A stretch of 11,553 nt of DNA from CAYYGL01 sp964471235 (GCA_964471235.1 CAYYGL010000156.1:1-11553); one strand, 5' to 3'. Counted from the first letter of the stretch, positions 1 to 7,186 are shown. The notes: a model not told the origin generated them from the sequence alone. A program made the numbers and translations.

Positions 1-246
1 ATGTTTATTTTAAGGAAATTTGGAAGAATCCCTATGATTAGAATCACATATTTATGTCTGATAACAATTAGTGGAATATCAGGCATTACTTCTCTCAAGA
101 AATGATCTTTGAAACCTTGTTCAATAACCGGCTGGATGTTAAATTGAATTTGAGGGAAAGATACCAGGACAGGCAACTTTACTGAATGCCTCCCCAATCT
201 TCGACCGGTTGAAAAATGATTCCAAACATACACCGAAAAAAAGCTT
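1..246. other. Region upstream of hydrogenase protease, no intact gene
   Basis: No intact gene is visible. In frame 3 the plus strand reads as protein-like sequence interrupted by TAG at 39-41 and 69-71, then open from 72 to a TGA at 183-185. This may be the decayed end of a gene lying to the left. A weak promoter-like pair (TTGTTC at 117-122, 17 nt spacer, TAAATT at 140-145) precedes the protease gene but is not convincing. There is no good Shine-Dalgarno sequence before the ATG at 247. Confidence 0.4.
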
Positions 247-699
247 ATGGAAACACTTATTTTAGGAATTGGCAATTTGTTGATGGGAGATGAAGGAGTA
301 GGCGTGCAGGTGGTAAACCATCTCCGGGCTCATCATGAGCTGCCGGGGGTGGAAATCCTGGATGGGGGCACGGGCGGATTTCACCTGCTGGAATATTTTC
401 AGCAATATCCCCGGGTGATCTTAATTGACGCCACCCTGGATGGCAACCCCCCGGGCACCATAACCCTTCTGAAACCTAAATTCTCTTCCGATTATCCCCC
501 CACCTTGAGCGCCCATGATATCGGGTTGAAGGATTTGTTGGATGCTCTGTATTTGTTGGAACAGCAACCGGAGATCGTGTTGTTTACCATTTCGATAGCG
601 GATATCTCCCGGGTCTCGGTGGATTTATCCCCGGAAATTGAAGCCGCCATTCCGGAGGTGGTGGATGCCATTCGTGACTACCTCAATAAAAACCCATAA
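247..699 (+). CDS. [NiFe]-hydrogenase maturation protease (HyaD/HybD/HupD family)
   Basis: This 150-residue protein is a hydrogenase-specific endopeptidase, which in this family removes the C-terminal tail of the hydrogenase large subunit once nickel is in place. It opens with the typical glycine-rich strand-loop LGIGNLLMGDEGVGV (residues 6-20). The expected nickel-sensing ligands are present: Glu16, Asp61 (LIDA) and His90 (SAHD). The length matches the family (about 150-165 residues). The start at 247 fits the family N-terminus, although the upstream bases show no clear ribosome site. The likely substrate is the large subunit at 1666-3387, whose tail follows DPCIACAVH. Unusually, the gene is on the opposite strand from that operon and convergent with it, whereas in classical hya/hup operons it follows the cytochrome b gene. 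The family assignment is secure; pairing with this hydrogenase is inferred from proximity. Confidence 0.95.
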   Translation: METLILGIGNLLMGDEGVGVQVVNHLRAHHELPGVEILDGGTGGFHLLEYFQQYPRVILIDATLDGNPPGTITLLKPKFSSDYPPTLSAHDIGLKDLLDALYLLEQQPEIVLFTISIADISRVSVDLSPEIEAAIPEVVDAIRDYLNKNP

Positions 700-705
700 C
701 ATCCT

Positions 706-743
706 GGAGAGATCGAAACTCCGGTTTCAATCTCTCCTTTGTT
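706..743 (+). terminator. Probable intrinsic terminator of the protease gene
   Basis: GGAGAGAT (706-713) pairs with ATCTCTCC (730-737). After one mismatch, GAAAC (715-719) pairs with GTTTC (724-728) around a TCCG loop. A short T-rich tail (TTTGTT) follows. The hairpin begins 6 nt after the protease stop codon, which supports the call; the weak U-tract lowers confidence. Confidence 0.6.
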
Positions 744-871
744 GCTAATCTCTGGTTGGCAATGGGAGAAGGAAAACAGCGTTCTGGCAGGAGAGCAATT
801 CGTAAGACGGAATACCAGTGGAATGAGAGAGTTCTCAATCCCATACATTCATTTTGGAAATCAACCAATGT

Positions 872-911
872 TATAAAAACGCCCCGTTGCAATTTTTATC
901 CAACGGGGCGT
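872..911 (-). terminator. Intrinsic terminator of the hydrogenase operon
   Basis: A perfect 11-bp GC-rich stem is formed by 879-889 and 901-911 (arm ACGCCCCGTTG) with an 11-nt loop. Read on the minus strand, the stem is followed by TTTTTATAAC, a good U-tract. It lies 17 nt past the cytochrome b stop codon, so it should end the three-gene hydrogenase transcript. On the plus strand the stem is not followed by a T-run. Confidence 0.85.
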
Positions 912-928
912 ACCGGTTCGGAAAAAGC

Positions 929-1654
929 CTATTCCATTTCTTTCGGTTCAATTTTCTCTTTCTCTATCTGTTTCCGGCGTACGAATTTCCAACCGCCGAC
1001 CATAGAAGAGATGGTGCCGGTGGCTTCCACATAATCATGATAAGCCGTTAAATAAAAATGAATGAGGAAGAAGCACACAAAGAACCACAACATCAAGTGA
1101 TGCCAGAGCCGGACAACGTGATCACCGCCCATCAGGGGTGCAACCCAGGCAAACAGGTTGGCAAACCAATTCGTACTGGTGGCAGCATATAAGCCGAAGC
1201 CGGTAAACATCTGAAAGAGAAAGGCTAAAAATCCTACCAGGTATGCCACTCCAGCCAGGGCATTGTGCCCGATGGAAAAGGTCGCACCTTTCCAGATTTG
1301 CAGTACATCCATCCGCAGCACCCGGAAAATTTCATCCCATTGTTCTTTCCGATACGGGAGGTAATTTTTGAATCGAATATACTTGTTACCGACAAATCCC
1401 CAGTAGAGCCGCCCCAGGGAATTAAAGACCCACACATAGGCAGTAAGGAAGTGGATAAAGCGAACGGTGCCGAACCAGTATTGTTGTGAGGCTTCCGAAG
1501 CGCTGTGGATTGCCAGCGGATTTCCGATTAAATACCCGGTTATCCCCAGGATAAAGATGCAGAACGCATTTATCCAATGGAAGAGGCGTACCGGAAATTC
1601 CCAGACATACACATAGTAACGGAGGTGCGGAGTTTTGGTGTTTGGTGTCGCCAT
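929..1654 (-). CDS. Ni/Fe-hydrogenase b-type cytochrome subunit (HyaC/HupC family)
   Basis: This 241-residue integral membrane protein anchors the hydrogenase and carries haem b electrons from the small subunit to quinone. Four hydrophobic helices are visible at about residues 24-44, 64-86, 132-156 and 183-204. They contain histidines usual for this family: His26 in FPVRLFHW, His68, His185/His186 in RLWHHLMLW and His199. The C-terminus is a charged cytoplasmic tail rich in Lys and Glu. The start at 1654 is set by AGGAGG at 1662-1667, which overlaps the stop codon of the large-subunit gene; only 11 nt separate the two genes, so they are co-transcribed. Length and gene order (small, large, cytochrome b) are standard for group 1 uptake hydrogenases. 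Confidence 0.95.
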   Translation of the reverse strand: MATPNTKTPHLRYYVYVWEFPVRLFHWINAFCIFILGITGYLIGNPLAIHSASEASQQYWFGTVRFIHFLTAYVWVFNSLGRLYWGFVGNKYIRFKNYLPYRKEQWDEIFRVLRMDVLQIWKGATFSIGHNALAGVAYLVGFLAFLFQMFTGFGLYAATSTNWFANLFAWVAPLMGGDHVVRLWHHLMLWFFVCFFLIHFYLTAYHDYVEATGTISSMVGGWKFVRRKQIEKEKIEPKEME

Positions 1655-1665
1655 GGTTTCCCCTC

Positions 1666-3387
1666 CTATAATACGCTGACTTGGTTAAGATGCTCACCTT
1701 CCGGATCGTATAAATGCACCGCACAGGCGATGCAGGGGTCGAAGGAGTGGATGGTGCGCAGGATTTCAAGGGGTTTATCGGGGTCTGCCATGGGCGTTTC
1801 CAGCAGGGATGCTTCGTAGGAAGAGCGGTTGCCATTGGCATCCCGGGGAGAGGCATTCCAGGTGCTGGGTACTACCAGTTGGTAATTGGCGATTTTCTTG
1901 TCTTTAATGACAATCCAGTGTGCCAGGGCGCCCCGGGGCGCTTCGCTGAGACCGACGCCTTTGGCTTCTGCCGGCCAGGTTTCCGGTTCCCACTTCTCCG
2001 CAGTAAACATCCGGGTGTCGCCATTCCGAATATTGGTGAGCAGCATGTCATAAAATTCTTTCATCCAGTGAACCACCAGCCGGGTTTCTAAGCCTCTGGC
2101 AGCGGTTCTGCCCAGGGTGGAAAAAAGTGCCCCCACCGGTGCTTTCAATTTCCCTAACGCTTCGCCTATCACTTCCTTGATGTCGTCGCTGCCAGCCGCA
2201 TACCCCACCACCAATCTCGCCAGAGGACCCACTTCCATGGGATTTCCTTTCCAGCGCGGCGTTTTCAGCCAACTATATTTGCCATCCACATTCAGGTGCT
2301 CATAAGGCGGCTGGGGTCCGGTAAAATTGAATTCCGTTTCACCTTCCCAGGGATGGAGGGATTTCTCATTTCCCACGGAATATTTGTACCAGGAATGGGA
2401 AATATATTCGCGAATCTGATCCGGATCGTCCCCTTTTACTTCCATCACTTCATTCAAATTCCGGTTTAACACCGCGCCGCGGGGAAATTTAAAATGGGAT
2501 GGATCGTTATAACCATTCACCGGCAGGTCGCCATAAGCCAGGTAATTTTTTAATCCGCCGCCAATGGAAAACCATTCCTTGTAAAAAGAGGCAACCGCCA
2601 GTAAATCGGGCAGGTAAACCTGTTCCACAAAATCCATTGCCTGATTGATTAAAGTCCCCACATACGCCAGGCGTTCGGCATTCAGGGCATTGGCGTCATC
2701 CGGGTTTAACGAGCAGGGAGCGCCGCCCACCAGGTAATTGGGATGGGGGTTCTTCCCACCGAAAATGGTGTGGATTTTCACCACTTCTTTCTGCCACTCC
2801 AAAGCATCCAGGTAATGGGCAACGCCAATCAAGTTGACTTCGGGCGGGAGTTTATACGCCGGGTGTCCCCAATATCCGTTGGCAAAAATGCCCAACTGCC
2901 CGCTTTCCACAAACGTTTTGATCCGTTTCTGGACCGACTTCAGATAAGTCTCGGAGTTCTTCGGCCAGTTGGAGAGGGAACGGGCAATGCGGGCGGCTTC
3001 TTTCGGATCAGCTTTCAGGGCGCTGACCACATCCACCCAATCCAGGGCATGGAGGTGGTAAAAGTGCACCACGTGATCGTGCACATATTGGGTGCAGAAC
3101 ATGAGATTACGAATCAGTTCCGCATTAGGCGGCACGGTAATATCGAGAGCATTCTCCACTGTTCTGACCGAGGCCAAGGCGTGAACAGTGGTGCAGACGC
3201 CACAGGCGCGTTCGGTGAACGCCCAGGCATCCCGCGGGTCCCTGCCCCGCAAAATGATCTCCAGTCCCCGCACCATGGTGCCGGATGAATAGGCGTTGGT
3301 AATCTTTCCGCCGTTCACTTCCGCTTCAATGCGGAGATGACCCTCAATACGGGTGATGGGGTCAACGACAATTCGTTTTGTCATCAT
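1666..3387 (-). CDS. Membrane-bound [NiFe]-hydrogenase large subunit (HyaB/HupL family)
   Basis: This 573-residue catalytic subunit binds the NiFe(CN)2CO centre and splits H2. The N-terminal segment ITRIEGHLRIE (11-21) is typical. The nickel ligands are Cys62 and Cys65 in ERACGVCTTVH and Cys552 and Cys555 in SFDPCIACAVH. After His558 there is a 15-residue tail (LYDPEGEHLNQVSVL), the expected substrate of the maturation protease. No Tat signal is present; such subunits are co-exported bound to the small subunit. The ATG at 3387 lies within the small-subunit stop (ATGA overlap), and a second ATG follows directly at 3384. AGGAGG at 3391-3396 sits 3 nt from the first ATG and 6 nt from the second, so the second may be the true start. 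The gene is intact and all key ligands are present. Confidence 0.97.
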   Translation of the reverse strand: MMTKRIVVDPITRIEGHLRIEAEVNGGKITNAYSSGTMVRGLEIILRGRDPRDAWAFTERACGVCTTVHALASVRTVENALDITVPPNAELIRNLMFCTQYVHDHVVHFYHLHALDWVDVVSALKADPKEAARIARSLSNWPKNSETYLKSVQKRIKTFVESGQLGIFANGYWGHPAYKLPPEVNLIGVAHYLDALEWQKEVVKIHTIFGGKNPHPNYLVGGAPCSLNPDDANALNAERLAYVGTLINQAMDFVEQVYLPDLLAVASFYKEWFSIGGGLKNYLAYGDLPVNGYNDPSHFKFPRGAVLNRNLNEVMEVKGDDPDQIREYISHSWYKYSVGNEKSLHPWEGETEFNFTGPQPPYEHLNVDGKYSWLKTPRWKGNPMEVGPLARLVVGYAAGSDDIKEVIGEALGKLKAPVGALFSTLGRTAARGLETRLVVHWMKEFYDMLLTNIRNGDTRMFTAEKWEPETWPAEAKGVGLSEAPRGALAHWIVIKDKKIANYQLVVPSTWNASPRDANGNRSSYEASLLETPMADPDKPLEILRTIHSFDPCIACAVHLYDPEGEHLNQVSVL

Positions 3388-4502
3388 TCACCTCCTTTCT
3401 CTTCCGAGGCGCTGGTTTCGATTTCCTGTTCGATCAATTTTCGTTTCCGAACATTGGTGGCAATGGAGTGGGCCGCGATACCCGCCACTGTCACCGCACC
3501 CACGGTCATACCGATTTTATCGGCGTTGCTTTCGATGCCAAATCCCGGGAAACTTGCCAGGTGGTTATAGAACGGCCCGTTATCCCAGAAACCCTCTTCA
3601 CTACAGCCAATGCAGGGATGGCCGGATTGGATGGGATAGCTGGTGCCATTGTTCCAGCGAATAATACCGCAGGAGTTGTAGGTGACCGGTCCCCGACAAC
3701 CCATTTTGTAAAGGCAGTATCCCTTTTTGGCGTTTTCATCGTCGAAGGATTCCACGAACAAACCGGCATCGTAGTACGGTCGACGATAACAGGAATCGTG
3801 CACTCGTTTGGAGTAAAAGGCTTTGGGTCGATTGAGTCGATCTAATTGGGGCAGCCGGTCAAATGCCAGCACATGCACGATAACACCAGCCATCACCTCA
3901 GCGATAGGCGGGCATCCCGGAACCCGAATGACCGGCTTGCCGGTTAAAATTTTGTGAATGGGGGTGGCGCCGGTGGGATTGGGATTTGCCGCTTGAACAC
4001 AACCGTTAGAAGCACAACTCCCCCAGGCAATGATCGCTTTCGCTCCCTCGGCAGCTTCCCGAACGATATCCAGTGCTGTTCTGCCGCCGATGGTACAGTA
4101 TATTCCACCGTCTTTCGTGGGCACGGAACCTTCCACCGTCATGATATACTGCCCGTGGTAATCTTTCATGGTTTTGTGCAACGCTTCTTCCGCCTGAAAT
4201 CCGGCTGCCGCCTGGAGCGTTTCCGTATAATCCAGCGATATTTTATCCAGCACAATCTCAGCAACCATCGGATGAGAAGAACGGATAAAAGATTCGCTGC
4301 AGCAGGTGCATTCCTGGAAATGGAACCAGATCACCGGCTGACGGGGTTTGGTCTCCAGTGCTTTAACAACTGAGGCAACACCTGTGGAGTGTAAACCGAT
4401 AGCTGCGGAAATAAATGTGCAGAATTTCAGAAAATCCCGCCGGGTGTACCCCCGCTCCTGAAACTTTTCCCAGTAAGTGGGCTGTGGGTGCTTTTGCATC
4501 AT
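3384..4502 (-). CDS. [NiFe]-hydrogenase small subunit, oxygen-tolerant (group 1d type), Tat-exported
   Basis: This 372-residue iron-sulfur subunit relays electrons from the NiFe site to cytochrome b. A twin-arginine signal (TRRDFLKF, residues 20-27) is followed by a hydrophobic stretch. The proximal cluster ligands are Cys65, Cys67, Cys68 (ECTCC), Cys163 and Cys168 (GSCASNGC) and Cys197 (VPGCPP). These six cysteines match the [4Fe-3S] cluster of oxygen-tolerant enzymes; standard enzymes have glycine at the positions of Cys67 and Cys168. Distal cluster ligands are His235, Cys238, Cys263 and Cys269. Medial [3Fe-4S] ligands are Cys278, Cys297 and Cys300, with Pro290 in the position expected for a 3Fe cluster. 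A C-terminal membrane helix (about 330-350) with a basic flank anchors it. The reading frame is open upstream to 4568, but AGGAGG at 4506-4511 places the start at 4502 or 4499. Confidence 0.97.
   Translation of the reverse strand: MMQKHPQPTYWEKFQERGYTRRDFLKFCTFISAAIGLHSTGVASVVKALETKPRQPVIWFHFQECTCCSESFIRSSHPMVAEIVLDKISLDYTETLQAAAGFQAEEALHKTMKDYHGQYIMTVEGSVPTKDGGIYCTIGGRTALDIVREAAEGAKAIIAWGSCASNGCVQAANPNPTGATPIHKILTGKPVIRVPGCPPIAEVMAGVIVHVLAFDRLPQLDRLNRPKAFYSKRVHDSCYRRPYYDAGLFVESFDDENAKKGYCLYKMGCRGPVTYNSCGIIRWNNGTSYPIQSGHPCIGCSEEGFWDNGPFYNHLASFPGFGIESNADKIGMTVGAVTVAGIAAHSIATNVRKRKLIEQEIETSASEEKGGE
3391..3396 (-). promoter_or_regulatory. Ribosome binding site of the hydrogenase large subunit
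   Basis: AGGAGG inside the last codons of the small-subunit gene, 3 nt before ATG 3387 and 6 nt before ATG 3384. It allows efficient independent initiation as well as coupling through the ATGA overlap. Confidence 0.8.
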
Positions 4503-4824
4503 ATACCTCCTCTGTTTTAAAAGATCGAAGCAAGCTGTATAAGTTGGTATGCCTTCCAGTGAAAGCACATCTTAAGCGTTCAATATCAAAAGGTATATGC
4601 CGCAACAGCTTACAATATGCAAAAGCCCGGCGTTCATTGAAGAATGACAGTAAGAACCATCGAATCACAGAGTGTTTCAAGCCACCGTTGCGGTCGATGT
4701 TAAAAAGGCTTGTAAAAAAATTTCAATCAATAACAGGTTAAGAGAAAGGAAAGGATATAAACAATGACAAAAATCAGGTTTGAATATGATCTTTTGCAAT
4801 TATTGCGCCGCGCGCAAACAGGGG
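4503..4824. other. Intergenic region upstream of the hydrogenase operon
   Basis: This stretch of about 320 nt must hold the hydrogenase promoter, but no clear -35/-10 or sigma-54 type element stands out on the minus strand. An inverted repeat TCATT-N4-AATGA lies at 4634-4647, resembling a Crp/FNR-class site only loosely. On the plus strand, TTGCGG (4688-4693), 17 nt, TGTAAA (4711-4716), then a purine-rich AAGGAAAGGA and ATG at 4764 form an initiation-like module. Its frame runs into the antisense of the next gene. A short hairpin TTGCGC-CGC-GCGCAA (4803-4817) lies just beyond the stop of the gene at 4825-5340 and could be a weak terminator for it. Confidence 0.4.
4506..4511 (-). promoter_or_regulatory. 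Ribosome binding site that fixes the small-subunit start
   Basis: AGGAGG is followed after 3 nt by ATGATG (4502-4497). It excludes the upstream in-frame ATG at 4568, whose 22 extra residues would precede the Tat signal and have no ribosome site. Confidence 0.85.
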
Positions 4825-5340
4825 TTAATAAGGGATGGTGCGGGCGGGAATCCAGAGGGAAAGGCGAGTTCCGGTATCCAGTAGCATTTTTTGAAGCCGG
4901 ATGGCGGTCAGGTCAGCAGAACCGGCAACCAATACCGGAACAGATTGTCGGAAAAGGGAGATGTATCCTCCGGAGACAGTGCCACGGGGACGAATCCGAC
5001 GATGACCCTTCTCCCGGTAGAAGATAATCCCCAGACCGCCCTGTGTAAATGCCCGAGGATTGGTTTGGTAATACTTGCCAAATGCCACATTCAAGTAAGT
5101 GTGGGAGTTGTAGGGAACCTTTTTTTTTCGATAAAACAATTGCCTTCCACCGATGGCAATATCAATAAATGAAGCGGAGGGGCTTAAAATTTGGAATGAA
5201 ATTTGAGCGGAGATGGTTACACCGGAACCGACCTGCCACCCTAACCGAATGCCGGGTTGTACCGCTAAATAATAGTCCCTGGCAAAAGATGCGGTGGTAA
5301 TACACCAGAACAGGAATAATCCCCGGGCAATTTTTTCCAT
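4825..5340 (-). CDS. Small exported protein, probable outer-membrane beta-barrel, function unknown
   Basis: I do not recognise the family of this 171-residue protein. The N-terminus is a good Sec signal peptide: Lys3 and Arg6, hydrophobic core about 8-17, likely cleavage after TASFA (residue 20). The mature part has alternating hydrophobic and polar residues in short strands, separated by Gly/Asn/Pro turns, with many Tyr, Phe and Trp, and ends IPARTIPY. This pattern suits a small outer-membrane or periplasmic beta-barrel. The ribosome site is weak (GGAA about 8 nt before the ATG). A run of nine A residues in the coding strand (5120-5128) encodes the Lys-rich segment RKKK near residue 72 and is a possible slippage site. 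The gene points toward the hydrogenase operon but is separated from it by about 320 nt, so a functional link is not implied. Confidence 0.7.
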   Translation of the reverse strand: MEKIARGLFLFWCITTASFARDYYLAVQPGIRLGWQVGSGVTISAQISFQILSPSASFIDIAIGGRQLFYRKKKVPYNSHTYLNVAFGKYYQTNPRAFTQGGLGIIFYREKGHRRIRPRGTVSGGYISLFRQSVPVLVAGSADLTAIRLQKMLLDTGTRLSLWIPARTIPY

Positions 5341-5621
5341 TTTAAAATTCCATTTCTAAAAAATTGATGCCCGCTACAGACATAAACGGTTTTTTGATTT
5401 GATTGCAATCAGCTAACTGTTTGATGACGGTATCTGGAAAAATGAAAGAATATTGGAACGATTCGGCTTTACCTGCAAAATGGGATATTCTGGATAATAT
5501 ACCGGCGGCGAACGAAAGTTGACAGTCGGAAGTCGGAATGAGAATGAAATGTGGTATTCTTAATAACTTATTTTTCATCGTTACTTTTCTGCAAACTTTT
5601 TAGGGTAAAGGATTTTTTATC
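5341..5621. other. Intergenic region between divergent genes with short repeats
   Basis: This holds the promoters of the two divergent genes, though none is clear. A minus-strand frame of 78 codons (5578-5342) ends one base before the beta-barrel start. It lacks a good ribosome site and its sequence does not resemble a known protein. At 5524-5542 the plus strand shows the short duplication CAGTCGGAAGTCGGAATG, of the same degenerate repeat style as 9966-10095, which argues that this frame is not a gene. AAAGGA at 5607-5612 is the ribosome site of the gene at 5622. Confidence 0.4.
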
Positions 5622-6092
5622 ATGGAATTAGTGGATATTCGGATTGGCGGTATAACATTTAAATCATCATTGGAATGGATTTTTCATCCCACCGAGAATT
5701 TTATTTTAGCCAGGCATGATTCTCAAAAAGGCATCCTCAAAATCGCCATTGCAGAAACGGCGATTGGTTCGAATGGGGATGCGGTTTCTTTGCGCAGGGA
5801 AGCGGAATCATTGATTTCCAGCGATCAACCTCTGGAAGCGTTCGACCTCTCCGAAAAGCGGCAGGGTGATACCTTGTTCGGCACCGCCAGTTATCATGTC
5901 TATAAAGATGACCATCAATATCTAACCCGCGTATGGTATATCGTTCAGAACAATAACATGGTGATTGCCACTTATGGCTGCCCATGGGACCAACAGAACA
6001 CCCCGGAGGTGGAAAACGAAATCCAGCAGTGCCACCAGATGATGCACACCGTAGAATTTACCCCATCAATCGATGAAGTGGAGGAGGGGTAA
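5622..6092 (+). CDS. Conserved-looking cytosolic protein of unknown function
   Basis: This 156-residue protein has no signal peptide or membrane segment. It reads as an alpha/beta protein: early strands (VDIRIGGITF, SLEWIFHPT, ILKIAIAE), a helix around LRREAESLIS, strands around TASYHVY and TRVWYIVQNNNMVIATYGC, a C-terminal helix (VENEIQQCHQMMHTV) and an acidic end. This order recalls the PsbP/DcrB-like fold, but that is only an impression from the pattern, not a recognised family. The start is supported by AAAGGA at 5607-5612, with a somewhat long 9-nt spacer. Two cysteines (in YGCPW and QQCHQ) have no evident metal-site context. It stands alone, divergent from the beta-barrel gene and convergent with the MlaD-type gene. 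The frame is coding with high likelihood; no function is assigned. Confidence 0.8.
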   Translation: MELVDIRIGGITFKSSLEWIFHPTENFILARHDSQKGILKIAIAETAIGSNGDAVSLRREAESLISSDQPLEAFDLSEKRQGDTLFGTASYHVYKDDHQYLTRVWYIVQNNNMVIATYGCPWDQQNTPEVENEIQQCHQMMHTVEFTPSIDEVEEG

Positions 6093-6205
6093 AGCGAAGG
6101 AAATCTTGTGAGAGATCTTCATCGGGCGTGCAGATTATTTGGATAAGAGAAGGACTCTGCCGTAAGGTTGAATCATTTCAATAGATTTCCTGAGCTTCCG
6201 GCGGA

Positions 6206-7186
6206 TCACTCCAACTCCCTGTCCGGTGCGTTTTTAATTTTGGTGCCGCGAATCAATACCGACGGGTCTTCCTGCAAAATCCGGGAAAACTCCTCGATAT
6301 ACCCAGTGGCAATTTTTAGTTTTCGCATACTTTCCACCCAATCCGCTCCGCCTCGTTCAATCCCATGGTCCATCAGGATTAACAGACGATTGGTTCGTTC
6401 TGCTACTTCCCGCATCTCACCAATTAACGCCACCAGGTCCGCTTCTTTTAATTTTAACGATACCGCCCGGGTATTGGCAAGAATTTGCCCCAGGGTATCG
6501 CTTCCCACAATGCGATGGATATCACCGGCAGTCTCCTGCAAAAGTTCCATGGTGGTATCCAGACGGGCGGTTAGCCGCCGGGTTTGAACCAGGGTTAGTC
6601 GTAATTGGTCACGATTCTCGGTCACCAGTTGGTCGATTTGTTCAAACGTATGGCTGGATTTCTCCGCGAACTGGGTGATTTTGTTCAGATTCTCCGGGCG
6701 GGTAAAAACCTGTAAATTGTTAATCACCTGCTCCAGCTTTTCGGAAATCACCTCCGCCCTGCCGGTAATCTCCTCGGTAATGGAGGTCCCGGCGGGGATG
6801 TATTCACCGGGTTTCAACAGAGGTGCCTCGTTGGTGCCGCCCCGAATTTCAATCGTTTTCAACCCGGTAATACCAATGGCAGCAATCAGCGCCTCCGCAT
6901 CCGCTTTAATGGGTGTGCCTTCTTTTAAGGCAACTTTTACAATCACCCGATTCACATTCTCCGGGTCAATCGAGATGTCATCCACCACCCCCACCTTGAT
7001 GCCCAGGTATTTCACCGGGCTCCCGATTTCCAGTCCCCCGACGGAGACATTCTCATAAGCAATGTAATAATAATCCTGTTTCTGCAGGAATTTTTGCCGG
7101 GTGATGAGCGCCAACAAAATGAGTAAAGCTGACAGGGTGAGGACGATAAAAATTCCCAAACGAACTTTTTGACCTTTGGTAGGCAT
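6206..7186 (-). CDS. MlaD/MCE-domain phospholipid transport protein
   Basis: This 326-residue protein has one N-terminal membrane helix (about residues 11-29, after a basic KGQK-VR start). An MCE domain follows (about 38-118), with the typical segments YENVSVGGLEIGSPVKYLG and GITGLKTIEIRGG. The rest is a long alpha-helical region (about 140-300). MCE proteins form hexameric rings in the periplasm, anchored in the inner membrane, that pass lipids between the membranes as the substrate-binding part of an ABC transporter. The start is supported by GGGAAG at 7191-7196. It lies 135 nt downstream of the PIG-L-type gene on the same strand. The usual partners (MlaE permease, MlaF ATPase) are not in the window, either upstream or immediately downstream, so it may serve a transporter encoded elsewhere. 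Confidence 0.9.
   Translation of the reverse strand: MPTKGQKVRLGIFIVLTLSALLILLALITRQKFLQKQDYYYIAYENVSVGGLEIGSPVKYLGIKVGVVDDISIDPENVNRVIVKVALKEGTPIKADAEALIAAIGITGLKTIEIRGGTNEAPLLKPGEYIPAGTSITEEITGRAEVISEKLEQVINNLQVFTRPENLNKITQFAEKSSHTFEQIDQLVTENRDQLRLTLVQTRRLTARLDTTMELLQETAGDIHRIVGSDTLGQILANTRAVSLKLKEADLVALIGEMREVAERTNRLLILMDHGIERGGADWVESMRKLKIATGYIEEFSRILQEDPSVLIRGTKIKNAPDRELE

Noticed and set aside
4500..4568. Upstream in-frame start at 4568 for the hydrogenase small subunit
   Set aside because: It adds 22 residues ahead of the Tat signal and has no ribosome site; AGGAGG directly precedes ATGATG at 4502.
4764..5027. 87-codon plus-strand frame
   Set aside because: Most of it is the antisense of the better supported signal-peptide protein, and the composition becomes Arg/Gly-rich; only its start signals are of interest.
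5342..5578. 78-codon minus-strand frame just before the beta-barrel gene
   Set aside because: No good ribosome site, no recognisable domain, and part of it is a translation of short repeat DNA. The one-base gap to the next start would allow coupling, so it is not fully excluded.
6135..6209. 24-codon frame overlapping the MlaD stop (GTGA overlap)
   Set aside because: The overlap looks like operon coupling, but the peptide is too short and featureless to support a gene.
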